DNA from: Impatiens glandulifera
Lineage: Eukaryota > Streptophyta > Magnoliopsida > Ericales > Balsaminaceae
Direction: 5' to 3'
Assembly: GCF_907164915.1 (NCBI RefSeq)
Contig: NC_061862.1
Coordinates: forward strand, 34,039,522-34,103,521
Length of the DNA: 64,000 bases
Translations under genes and position numbers: made by a program
The notes under the pieces: generated by a model
The model's input: only the letters and a program-made list of their open reading frames with translations
Told to the model about the DNA's origin: nothing
Databases searched by the model: none
Shown here: positions 48,364-58,929 of the stretch, piece by piece
How the letters are laid out: the number at the start of each line of letters is the position of its first letter
Position numbering within the stretch: position 1 is the stretch's first letter

Positions 48364-51300
48364 ATGAATATAGTGACATGGAACATAAGGGGACTCAATG
48401 ACCCTCTGAAATGCAAAGAAATCATGAGGATCATTGAGAATCAGAAGATCACTATTATGGGTATTCTTGAGACAAAAGTCAAAAGCTAAAACGTTGAGAA
48501 GGTTAGCAAGCTGTGTATTGATAGTAGCTGGGAAATCATTCACAACTCAAATGACAAAACGGGCAGAATTTGGGTTATCTGGAATAACAAAGTTGCTGAG
48601 GTGAGGGCTCTCTTTTTGAGTGATCAAGCAATCCTGGTGGAGATTAAAGACAGAATCACAATAATCTTGTTTAATCTTGCTATTGTTTATGCTAACAACT
48701 CAAGCACTAACAGAAGACTCCTCTAGAATTGTCTTAGAAACTGGATCGGTAGTGATAAATCTTGGGCTGTCCTTGGTGATTATAACGTAACCAGAAACGA
48801 ATCTGATTGTAGCCCATAATCTGAAATAACTCGGGATATGATTGACTTTAATGACTATATCAGAGATATAGGTTGTATCGAGCCTACTAATTCTGAGAAT
48901 TTCTTCACTTGGTCTTCTACGAGAGGGAATGAGCAAATTAGAAGAAGTAGAATTGACAGATGTCTGGTAAATGAGAACTGGATTAACCAATTTCCGAGAA
49001 GTCAACTTCATGTTCTGAATCCGGGTATATCTGATCACTGCCCAATTAAATTGTTCTGGGAAAAGGAAGAAAGGTTCAAAAGGCCCTTTAAAATTTTCAA
49101 GTTCTGGATGGAAAACGACAAATTCAAGGGTATTCTCGAAAGCGTATGGTCTACAGATGTAAGGGGATCCAACATGTAAAGGGTTTCTGAGAAGCTTAAA
49201 CTCTTGAAGAATCATCTCCAAAGCTTTGACAAGAAGAAGTTCAACAATATCTCCAATAGAGCTCTGGCTGATAGATAAGAATTGGAAGAAGTTCAGAAAA
49301 GGTTATTAAGGGATGATAATGATGAACAACTCAATAAAACAGAAAGGGATGCGCTTGAAAATTTCAGGAAGCTGAGTCTTCTTGAAGAGAATTTTATTAG
49401 ACAGAAATCAAGACAGAGCTGGCTCTCGTTGGGTGACAAAAACACAGCTTTCTTCTACAGAAAATGCAAGGCTAGAAACATGAGAAACAATGTATACAGA
49501 CTGAAAAATAATTATGGTGAATATGTTCAAGGTCAAAAGGGTGTACAAGATTTGACTATCGATTTCTATAAGCACCTTATGGGTACAAGAAAGCAGCATC
49601 AAAGTCACCTGAATACCTTGTATCAGATTATTGATAGGAAAATTTCTGCAGAAGATAGTCGCGGGTTGATAAGTGTGGTCACGAGGGTTGAGGTTGATGG
49701 GAATAAAAGCCCGGGTCTTGATGGGTTTAATGCACAGTTCTTCAAAGACAATTGGTCGGTTGTGGGTAAAGACCTTACTAATGGAGTTTTGGAGTTTTTC
49801 AAGAACAGGAAGATGTTAAAGCAATGGAATACAGCGGTCTTAACCTTGATCCCCAAAACTACGGTACCCGAGAAAGTACAAGATTTCAGACCAATTTCCT
49901 GGTGCAATGTGATTTATAAAATCATTTCAAAAATCATTTATAAACGATTTAAAAATGTCATAGGAAAAAATTATAAATCTTAACCAATATGTATTCATCC
50001 ACGGTAGGACAATCTCTCATAATATTATTCTCATACAGAGCCTTTTAAAAGGCTACGGGAATAAAAAAATATCCCCTAGAGTGGCTTTCAAAATAGATAT
50101 CAAGAAAGCTTTCGACTCTGTAAGATGGGAAGTCATTCGAGACTTTCTGGTTGTATCTGTTTTTACTATGATTTTTATTGATTGGATTATGCAGTGCGTT
50201 TCATCATCTTGCTTTGTTGTTAGTGTCAATGGAGTCCACAGAGGCTATTTCAAGGGTGAAAATGGGGTAAGGCAAGGGGACCCCCTCTCTTCTTACCTTT
50301 TCGTAGCTATGGCGATCTTTGAGAGCATCTTCGCGATGTACCGAAAGAATCGTCCATACATCTTTCACCCATTCTGTAAGGTAGAGGAGGTAACTCATTT
50401 ATGCTTTGCTGACGATTTGTTCATTCTAGCGCACGCAGACATTGATTCCATTAAAACTATTAGGGCTGCACTAACGTTCTTTTCTGAGGTTACATGTTTA
50501 ACTATTAATGAAAGCAAAAATGTGGCATTTTATGGAGGCGTAAATGACGAAACGAAGCAGGACATCTTCAACATCATGGGCATAAAGGAAGGAAGTTTTC
50601 TCATAAGGTACTTAGGAATTCCGTTAACCGCGAAGCAGATCGAAATCTCACACTACAAGCCGCTGATTGAAAAGGTAAAAAACACAATATCTGGCTGGGC
50701 AGCGAAAAAACTTTCTTATGCAGGGAGGATCAAACTTATCAAAATAGTGGTAATGGGCATAGTTGGCTACTGGGCGTAACAAATGGTCATTCCGAAGAAG
50801 GTAATGAAGGAACTCGATACACTGATGGGGAACTTTATTTGGGGCAGTAGCGGAAGAGAAGGAAAAAATTTCAAATGGACCGCTCTCTGCAAACCGAAGG
50901 ACGAGGGAGACATCAGCTTGAAGACTATATCGAGTGGAACAAGGCTTTCACCTTCAAGCATCTGTGGGATTTAGAGCGCAATCAGGAGTCACTATGGATC
51001 AAATGGGTGCATACGAGGTTTATGAAATACGAAACCAGCATCTGGACCTGCAAAATTCATGAAGGTATGAGTTGGTCTCTAAAAAAGATTTTTAAACTAA
51101 GAAGCGATACTGCAGATATTTATGACATCCGGCTAGGGGACGGGAAAGACACTCTATTCTGGCACGACCCCTAGTTCGAAAACCAGCCTATCATCCACAA
51201 GGATGAGTTTCAAAATACCCGCATCAGAAGGGACTGCACAAAAGCAAAAATCAGAGACATTAAAGACGGAAATTGGGACTCACTCCTGAGAAGAAATCCA

Positions 51301-51989
51301 GAAGGATAGAGAATACTTGATCATATAAGTAACATACAACTACACGACAAACCGAATATTCATGAATGGAAAGCTGAGGACAATGAGAAGCTGGTATCGA
51401 AGAAATATGGGAGGTAACCTGGGAAAAAGCACAGAAAGTAGAATGAGCTCCTCTTGTATGGTCCACGAAGATTATCCCTAGACACCAGTTCATCCTATGA
51501 CTCGCCTTCTGGGAAAGACTCAACACTCGTGATCGTATCAACAAGTATATGAGCATCCCGGACACTAACTGTCTTCTATGTAGAGGAAATGAAGAAACCA
51601 TAGATCACTTATTCGGGAGCTGTTGTATTGCTTCAGAGCTTTGGGACAGATTCTATAAAAGCCTGGAGCTGATCAGTTTCCCGAGCGAATGGAATGAAAT
51701 CAAAGATGCAGCACTACTGAAAGCCAAGGGAAATAGATTTGCAACAAGCGTGTTCAACTGCGGCTTCTGAGCAGTGATGTATAACATTTGGGAAGAACGG
51801 AATGCAAAGGAATATGACAGAACCCACAGGAGCGTTGAAGAGTTATGGAAAGATATTGTATCAGATTGCAGCGCCCTCGCGGGAACGTGGACAAGAATTC
51901 CAAGCACGGAGCAGAACTGGAATATCTGTAGGAATTGGAATTTACCATTTTTTAAACTCACTAGAATTGAAAGCATTGTAATTAGATAA
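48364..51989 (+). pseudogene. LINE ORF2 (endonuclease-reverse transcriptase), inactivated
   Basis: ORF2 starts at ATG 48364. The AP-endonuclease motifs are present in order: TWNIRG (start), ILETK, GDYN (about 48776-48787) and SDHCPI (about 49029-49046). The reverse transcriptase follows: SPGLDGFNAQFFK (about 49709-49747), the FKIDIKKAFDSV block (about 50088-50122), GVRQGDPLS (about 50263-50290) and the catalytic FADD box at 50405-50416. A C-terminal zinc-binding motif (C-x2-C-x7-H-x4-C) lies near 51565-51620. Breaks: in-frame stops at about 48487, 48724, 48817, 49177 and 49276, an in-frame loss near 49670, and frameshifts near 49980-50080, 50870 and 51180-51550. The element cannot move by itself. 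Confidence 0.92.
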
Positions 51990-52155
51990 TTCATTTATGT
52001 TTGTAGTTTTTTAGCTTTTACTCAAAATGTTACGACTTGAAAATCATTCTAGGCTTGTCTAGAATGATCTCTTAAACTCGTGGTTTTTTTCCCATTTTAT
52101 GGAGTTTTTAATGAAATGACGCTAAGTCGTTTTTCCCCAAAAAAAAATCTCATGG

Positions 52156-53501
52156 TATCAATCGACCTAGATGATTATAAATTGTTCAAAACAGTTTGTG
52201 ATCAAAAGTTGACTTTTTGATTTTAAAACTGTTTTAAAGTGTAAGGAGCTATCCAATAGCTTCCTTATACTACTTTATTGCTACCAAAACAAGAACACTT
52301 ACTGCTTGTTTGAACCAAATCAAGAACTCATAAAAATTTCAATTATTTTGAAAATTTTGATCAAACATGACCGGAATTGATCAAACATGATCGGGATGGA
52401 TCAAACACAATCCAAACGGTTGCCCAACATAATTAAAACCATGTTGTGAAGCTTTCTAAGTTGTGATCTTCAAAGATTACCCCAAAAACAGCAAACCCGA
52501 TTTTTGGATTTTAAAAATTTTAAATTTCGGTTTTTTTAAGACTAATTGACCGGTTCTATCTTATACAGATAGTTTCTAAATAATCTTATGATCAATTTCC
52601 AATCATTAAAACCATAAATAACAATCATACAAGCTTATGCAATTTGAAATATAATAGTTTTAAATTCAAACTGTAAATATGAATTAGAATGTGATTGGAA
52701 TCTTATCAAGGATTGGAGAACACTCCTTAGACCTTAGAGAAGCGGTTGGGATACTCAGTTCCAAGATTTAATGCCTCAAATAGAAAATTTGAAAAATCTG
52801 AAATCTTGAAGCATTAATGGCTGATTTTTTATTTTCGTCGATTTGAAGAGGCAGTGTATCTCTTGCCATCAGAATGACTCAGTGGTGTATTAATTTATAG
52901 TGTCCCTGAGTCGGTGGAGGCTCCAAGTGGATCGAATAATCTAAAAGTCCTTAATGGCGTTTGGCTGTTCTCCCGGCCGCTTGATGAAATAGGGATGAGT
53001 GACCCTATAGAAATAACAGAAATGATTACCGAAGTAGGGTGATCATTTCAGCTTTCGAATCCACCACAAAGATGGACTGTAGAGAATTTTCCATCTTTAC
53101 AAAATCAAAGAAAGATCTTCAAGCTTATCCATCTAGCGACCGCGATGAAGACGAAGGTGATGCATGAAACGAGGTCGTTTCATGCGCGTTAGGGCGTTCC
53201 ATCAACTTTTCGTCAAGCGCCGTTGCATTTTAATGAACAACACTAACGTCTAATTAGTTAATTTTTGCATCTCGGGCGCGTGCTCCTTCCGCTAAAACGG
53301 GCTACGCGGGCGCGTCTAGAGCGTTAGATGGAGATCCGATGCTCATCTGATGGCTGTAGTTTCAGTTGTAACTTCTGATTCTAATTTCGGCTACACCTGA
53401 TTATTGATTTTATTTTTATTTTAAAATCTTAAGGGTTTTTTTGAAATTGATTTTTTTCCACCATTTTGACTTTAATTTTTATCTTTTTAAATACATAATA
53501 T
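52156..53501. other. Gene-free interval between LINE and MULE
   Basis: It is the continuation of the sequence interrupted by the LINE. A GATCAAACATGA-type phrase is repeated near 52368-52400. A GC-richer stretch at 53130-53350 includes GAAACGAGGTCGTTTC, an inverted repeat. It may be the non-coding part of a large LTR element; no coding domain is seen. Confidence 0.4.
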
Positions 53502-53510
53502 TAAAATAAA

Positions 53511-53994
53511 GAGTAATGATAGGGGGAGCGAAAAATATGTAGCGAATGGGGCAGCGAACTACGTGGAGTGCTGATTAGACATGCTGACTCATTATTTATT
53601 TATTTCTCTTTTATATTTATTAATAATATTCTCTCTCTTCTTATTAATTACATTTTTTCTCTCTCTCTCTTAAATAAGACGCATTCAATAAAAATATTAA
53701 TTTTTTATTATTAAAAAACACTTAATAATTTATCTCTTTAATATTTATTATTATAAATATTCTTTTTTTTAAATCATTGTAAATGTCACTATAAACACGC
53801 ATTTTAATTATTTTTCTCTCAATAATTTGTTTTCTTTTATTTATTGAAAAATATAAATTTTATTTTCAATAATAAAAATGACTCAAATTAAAATAAATAA
53901 TAATTAATTGTGTTATATTTAATTAAATATATTTACTTGAGTTAATTTACTATTTTATATTAATAAATTACCAAATCTAATTAAAAAGTATCAA
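53511..53994 (+). repeat. Left terminal inverted repeat of the MULE
   Basis: About 484 bp, inverted relative to 56059-56540. Its inner edge lies about 30 bp before the first codons of transposase homology. Confidence 0.95.
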
Positions 53995-54062
53995 CTTCTG
54001 TACACCTTCAACACAATCATAATTTGAGCCCTGGAAAATCAAGACATTTTAGATGTAATAAA

Positions 54063-55808
54063 ATGCTCGATTCAACTACAAAGAGAAAATTGGAGTTAAA
54101 TGATCAAGCTGGAATAACTTTAAGTAAAAGTTTTCAATCCTTTGTAGTTGAGGCTGGAGGTTATGATAATCTACCATTTGATGAAAGAAGTTGTAGAAAT
54201 TATATTTCAGAAGCTAGAAGATTGAGGTTAGGGGATGGAGATGCTGAAGCATTAAGTAATTATTTTTGTCGCATGCAAAGTAGGAACTCAAACTTCTTCT
54301 ATGTGCTTGATTTAGATGGTGAATCTCGAATTAAAAATGTTTTTTGGGCGGATGCTAGATCAAGAGCTACATATGATTATTTTTCTGATGTCATTACATT
54401 TGATACAACTTATTTAACCAATAGTTATGACATGCCAATTGCTCCATTTGTTGGGGTGAATCACCATGGTCAATCTATTTTACTTGGATGTGGATTATTA
54501 TCTAGTGAAAATACAGAATCATTCATATGGTTATTCAAATCTTGGTTGACATGTATGCTTGGACGCGCTCCAAAAGCTATAATTACGGACCAATGTCGCG
54601 CAATGGCAATTGCAATTGAAGAGGTATTTCCGAATTCTCAACATCGTTTATGTCTTTGGCATATAATGAAAAAAATTCCAGCTAAATTAGGTAGTCATTC
54701 TCAGTATAAAATGATAAAGAAACAATTGAAGACCATTGTGTATAACTCCCTTACAGTTGATGAATGTGATGAGAATTGGCAGAAAATGATTAAGGAGTTT
54801 AACTTGGACAATAATATTTGGTTGACATCTCTGCATGAAGAACGTAATAAATGGATGCCTGTATATGTCAAAGATAAATTTTGGGCAGGTATGTCCACAT
54901 CTCAGAGAAGTGAAAGTATGAATGCATTTTTTGATGATTATGTGCATTCTAAGACATCATTAAAGCAATTTGTTGAGCAGTATGATAATGCTTTGAAGAG
55001 TAAGATTGAAAATGAAAAAAAATTGGATTTCATTTCTTTCAATTCAATCATGCCCGTAATAACTGGTTATCCTATTGAGAGACAATTTCAAAGTGTGTAC
55101 ACTAACACAATATTGAAATTGTTTCAAGATGAATTAAGAGGATTAATGTTTTGCAATGCCTCGCTAGTAAAAGAAGAAGAAACAACTTTGATATTTGAAG
55201 TAGTAGAGACTATGTTGGGGATAAAAGGAGAACCCCTACGAAAAGTTTGTTTTGTGGTACATTACACTGGATTAGACTGTCAAGTTAAGTGTTTGTGCCG
55301 ACTATTTGAGTTTCGAGGAATTTTATGTAGACACGTGATCTCCGTATTGATAATGAATGGGGTGTTTGAGGTTCCTATGAACTATATTGTGGAGAGATGG
55401 TGCAAAAATATAAAGCGTGGGTATCAAAGTATTACTAACCTATATGATGATCATAGTTGTGATGATGTCAGTTATCGACGCAAAATTCTCACTCCATTGA
55501 TATATGAGATTCAACACCTTGGGGAGAAAAATGACAAATGTTGTTCTATTTTGGTGGATATTTTGAAAGATGCAAAAGACAAACTAATTGCAATTGATTT
55601 TGAGCATTCAAGTGCTCAAAATGATTGTGATTTGATACCAATTACTAACGATTGTGAAAAGCTTAAAGGAGTGACAATATCTAGTGTAAAAACAATACAC
55701 TCTCCACTAAAAGTACGAGCGCGAGGTCGTCCACCCACAAAGAGAAAACAATCTGTTATTGAACAAATTGTGAAGAAATCGATTACAAAGGCTCGAAAAA
55801 AGGTTTGA
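54063..55808 (+). CDS. FAR1/FRS-type MULE transposase, N-terminally truncated
   Basis: From the first in-frame ATG (54063) the product has 581 residues. Homology extends upstream without ATG to about 54000, so an upstream exon or a lost 5' part is likely. The numbering below counts from codon 54024. Read in order, the last turn of the FAR1 zinc-finger domain (HNHNLSPGKS) comes first, then the MULE DDE domain with Asp127 (FDTTYLTN), Asp189 (ITDQ) and Glu297 (RSESMN). A SWIM zinc finger follows (Cys423, Cys425, Cys435, His437), then a basic tail with an AT-hook-like RGRPPTKRK. The catalytic triad is complete and the frame has no stop. FAR1-family transposases bind element ends and move the DNA; domesticated relatives (FHY3/FAR1) are transcription factors. 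Because most of the FAR1 DNA-binding domain is missing, specific binding may be lost. A candidate 3' intron (AAG|GTTTGA to TTGTAG|AAATGA) lies just after the frame. Confidence 0.88.
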   Translation: MLDSTTKRKLELNDQAGITLSKSFQSFVVEAGGYDNLPFDERSCRNYISEARRLRLGDGDAEALSNYFCRMQSRNSNFFYVLDLDGESRIKNVFWADARSRATYDYFSDVITFDTTYLTNSYDMPIAPFVGVNHHGQSILLGCGLLSSENTESFIWLFKSWLTCMLGRAPKAIITDQCRAMAIAIEEVFPNSQHRLCLWHIMKKIPAKLGSHSQYKMIKKQLKTIVYNSLTVDECDENWQKMIKEFNLDNNIWLTSLHEERNKWMPVYVKDKFWAGMSTSQRSESMNAFFDDYVHSKTSLKQFVEQYDNALKSKIENEKKLDFISFNSIMPVITGYPIERQFQSVYTNTILKLFQDELRGLMFCNASLVKEEETTLIFEVVETMLGIKGEPLRKVCFVVHYTGLDCQVKCLCRLFEFRGILCRHVISVLIMNGVFEVPMNYIVERWCKNIKRGYQSITNLYDDHSCDDVSYRRKILTPLIYEIQHLGEKNDKCCSILVDILKDAKDKLIAIDFEHSSAQNDCDLIPITNDCEKLKGVTISSVKTIHSPLKVRARGRPPTKRKQSVIEQIVKKSITKARKKV

Positions 55809-56058
55809 TTTATTATGTTTTAGACAATTATTTTTAGTATTAAATTATATTAATTTTATTTTAAATTATATATTGTTTCTCATTTGTCTTGTAGAAATGA
55901 AGTTTTCGATGTCAATATGTTGACGATAAAAGACTCGTGAAAACTACTATTGCGTGATGATTAAAGACAATTTATTTATTATATTACGTTGTTTGATTTT
56001 CTAAAAGGAGATGTTATGATATATTTTGGACCATGTTTTTTTTGGTAAGTTTATTTTA

Positions 56059-56540
56059 TTGATACTTTTTAATTAGATTTGGTAATTTATTAATATAAAA
56101 TAGTAAATTAACTCAAGTAAATATATTTAATTAAATATAACACAATTAATTATTATTTATTTTAATTTGAGTCATTTTTATTATTGAAAATAAAATTTAT
56201 ATTTTTCAATAAATAAAAGAAAACAAATTATTGAGAGAAAAATAATTAAAATGCGTGTTTATAGTGACATTTACAATGATTTAAAAAAAAGAATATTTAT
56301 AATAATAAATATTAAAGAGATAAATTATTAAGTGTTTTTTAATAATAAAAAATTAATATTTTTATTGAATGCGTCTTATTTAAGAGAGAGGGAGAAAATG
56401 TAATTAATAAGAAGAGAGAGAATATTATTAATAAATATAAAAGAGAAATAAATAAATAATGAGTCAGCATGTCTAATCAGCACTCCACGTAGTTCGCTGC
56501 CCCATTCGCTACATATTTTTCGCTCCCCCTATCATTACTC
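56059..56540 (-). repeat. Right terminal inverted repeat of the MULE
   Basis: About 482 bp, the inverted partner of 53511-53994. Confidence 0.95.
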
Positions 56541-56599
56541 TAAAATAAATATGCCAAATATTTTACCAATTTATTTTATTTATTTTAAATATTTTTAGG

Positions 56600-56725
56600 G
56601 TTAAATAAATAATTATTTTAGATAAAATGTATACAACAATTCATTTTAAATTATTTAGTTTTGTCCCCTTAATTTTTTAAAATTATTTTAAGATAAAATG
56701 AGTATACAATTTATCCCAAATAATA
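56600..56725 (+). repeat. Direct repeat flanking the minisatellite, left copy
   Basis: A phrase of about 70 bp with AAGATAAAATGAGTATACAA and TTTATCCCAAATAATATT recurs at about 58085-58165, on the other side of the minisatellite. Confidence 0.6.
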
Positions 56726-56759
56726 TTTTTTGGCTTTAACCCTTAATTCATTTGATTAG

Positions 56760-58060
56760 TTATCTACCTATCGAGAGATAGAGTTTTAGCAAGATCGTGT
56801 ACAAATTATTGTTATGCTTGTAGACAAACAAGCCATGGGTACCTATCGAGAGATATGGTTTTGTTTTGAGTACCTATCGAAGGATATGGTTTTGCATTTT
56901 GTGAATTGGGAGATATACCTATTGAAAATTAGGATTTTTGATTTAAGTGTCTATCGAGAGATAGAGTTTTGGTAGGATCGTGTACGAATGATCGCTATGC
57001 TTGTTGACAGACAAGGCATGGGTACCTATCGAGAGATATGAATTTGTCTACCGATTCGAGAGATAGAGTTTTGTGTTGAGAACCTATCGAGAGATAGGGT
57101 TTTGTTGGAGTACTTATCAAGAGATAGGGTATTGTTACATATTAGAGCGATATGGTTTTTATTACATATCGAGAGATAGGATTTTGTTGGATTGGATCAT
57201 GTACGGATGATCTTTGTGTTTACCGATGGGTAAGGCTTTATTTTAAGATATAGGGTCACACATGGTGTTGTGAGAGGGGATACCTATGGAGAGATAGGGT
57301 TTTAATTACATATTCGAGTGAAAGGGTTTGACGGATCATGTATGTATGATCGTTGATGCTTATCGATGGACAATGTTTTTTTTGGGAAAAACGATGGACA
57401 AGGTTTGTATACCTATCGAGAGATAAGATTTGTTACTTATCGAGGGATAGAGTTTTTAATTATCTATTCGATCAATAGGGTTTGGATACCTATCGGGAGA
57501 TAGAGTTTGGATACCTATTCGAGAGATAGGGTTTGGATACATATTCGAGAGATATGATTTGGATACATATCGAGAGATAGGGTTTAAAATAATCGTATAT
57601 AAACAATATCTCGACCTATCGACAAATAGGGTTTTTGGCGGAATCGTATATAAACGAATAGTGCACCTATCAACATATAGGGTTTTGACTAGATCATATA
57701 TGTATGATCTCAGGTCTTTGTCAACAAATAAGATTGTTAAGAGAACGCCTACATATGATCTCTATGTTTGTCAATAAATATGGTTTGAAATAGAATCGTA
57801 TATAAACAGTGTCTCATACCTATTGATAGATAGGGTTTTTGGCGGACTCGTATATAAACGACGTCTCGACCATTGACATATAGGGTTTTCATACGGAATC
57901 CTGTACGAACGATTGATGCACCTATCAACATATAGGTTTTAGACGGAATCGTATAAAAACGATGTCTCGACCTATGGACATATTGGGTTTTAAAACAGAA
58001 TTGTGTACGAATGATTGGCGCATCTATCAATAGATAGGGTTTTAGACGAAATCGCGTACA
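56760..58060 (+). repeat. Imperfect minisatellite of CCTATC-GAGA-GATAGG hairpins
   Basis: Across 1.3 kb the phrase ACCTATCGAGAGATAGGGTT recurs dozens of times with variation. Each unit can fold into a stem CCTATC/GATAGG with loop GAGA. Interspersed are GATCGTGTACGAATGATC and, in the right half, GGCGGAATCGTATATAAACG units. The frames at 57559-57777 and 57749-58030 are repeat by-products. Confidence 0.88.
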
Positions 58061-58497
58061 ACATTTTCCCTAAATAATTTTATTTATTTTAATCCCTTTG
58101 ATTTTTCTAAATTTATTTTGAGATAAAATGTGTACAATATTTATCCCAAATAATGTTATTTATTTTATTTGAACATTATCCTTATATTAATTAGGTTTTA
58201 ATTATCACAATAATTAATTTAATTAATTAATTAGGTTTAGTTCTTGGGATTAATTATTTTGATTTTATTTATTTGAAAATAAATCAAAATAATTATTTTA
58301 AATTTTGGGAATTAAATGAGAACTAGTATGACACCCCACAGTCATGGTCCTCCACTTACACTCAAAAGGCTTTCAAATGAAATCAAACTCGTGATCGTTT
58401 GGTCTCTGAAACCAACTCTTACCACTAGATTACTTTGATGAGCTTAATTATTTTAAATTTATAAATTGGATATGTAGATTTTTAGTGTTTACAATGT
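58061..58497. other. Gene-free interval
   Basis: It holds the right copy of the flanking direct repeat (about 58085-58165) and otherwise AT-rich sequence with no recognised feature. Confidence 0.45.
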
Positions 58498-58745
58498 TTG
58501 TTGTAGAACCAATTTTGTTTGAAATGATACATGTTTCTTATAATTAATAATTTATCAATAAAAATATATTAATTATATAACTAACTAACTATATATTTTG
58601 TAGTTTATATACTATTTAATGGTATCAAATAGGAAATAGTTATCGAATTTTATCTGGTGGTCCGTATGTATGGTGAGTTTAGCTAATTTGTTGGTAGTAA
58701 AATAGTTTAAAATAGTTAACCTACCCATGACATATATTTTTATCT
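58498..58745 (+). repeat. Dispersed repeat, copy 2
   Basis: Homologous to 30423-30638, with an extra internal insertion of about 30 bp after TTTGTTTGAAATGATA. Confidence 0.7.
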
Positions 58746-58929
58746 TTTTTTAATGATCCATGAAAGTATTATGAAAATGGATAGTTGTTTAAGAACAACA
58801 ATAAAACATTACATTTGTGAAAAAAATCACACAAATAATACAAAATTAATGTGTGGATCTTCCAAAAAAGTAATGAGCTCTTTGACTAAATTTGTCGGCT
58901 TCCCACATTGCACCTCATATAATGCTAGG

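Larger units (their letters stand above)
47037..52155 (+). mobile_element. LINE (plant L1-type), 5.1 kb, with 12-bp TSD
   Basis: The element at 47049-52143 is flanked by AAAATCTCATGG at 47037-47048 and 52144-52155. It begins inside ORF1, so it is 5'-truncated, and ends with GACGCTAAGTCGTTTTTCCCC and a short A-run. It interrupts unrelated sequence: the 46480-46935 minisatellite region continues at 52156. The same 3' end is shared with the truncated copy at 34750-35720, so this LINE family has been active more than once here. Confidence 0.93.
53502..56549 (+). mobile_element. Young Mutator-like element (MULE) with FAR1-type transposase
   Basis: The element spans 53511-56540 (3030 bp). It starts GAGTAATGATAGGGGGAGCG and ends with the exact inverse. 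Terminal inverted repeats are about 484 bp (53511-53994) and 482 bp (56059-56540), nearly identical apart from small indels in a CT-rich run. A perfect 9-bp target duplication, TAAAATAAA, flanks it (53502-53510 and 56541-56549). One long frame occupies the interior. Near-identical repeats, a perfect target duplication and an open frame indicate recent insertion. Confidence 0.95.

Noticed and set aside
48700..49221. 173-codon minus-strand frame
   Set aside because: Antisense shadow of the LINE endonuclease domain, whose plus-strand motifs are unmistakable.
57559..58030. Frames of 72 (plus) and 93 (minus) codons
   Set aside because: By-products of the CCTATC/GATAGG minisatellite.
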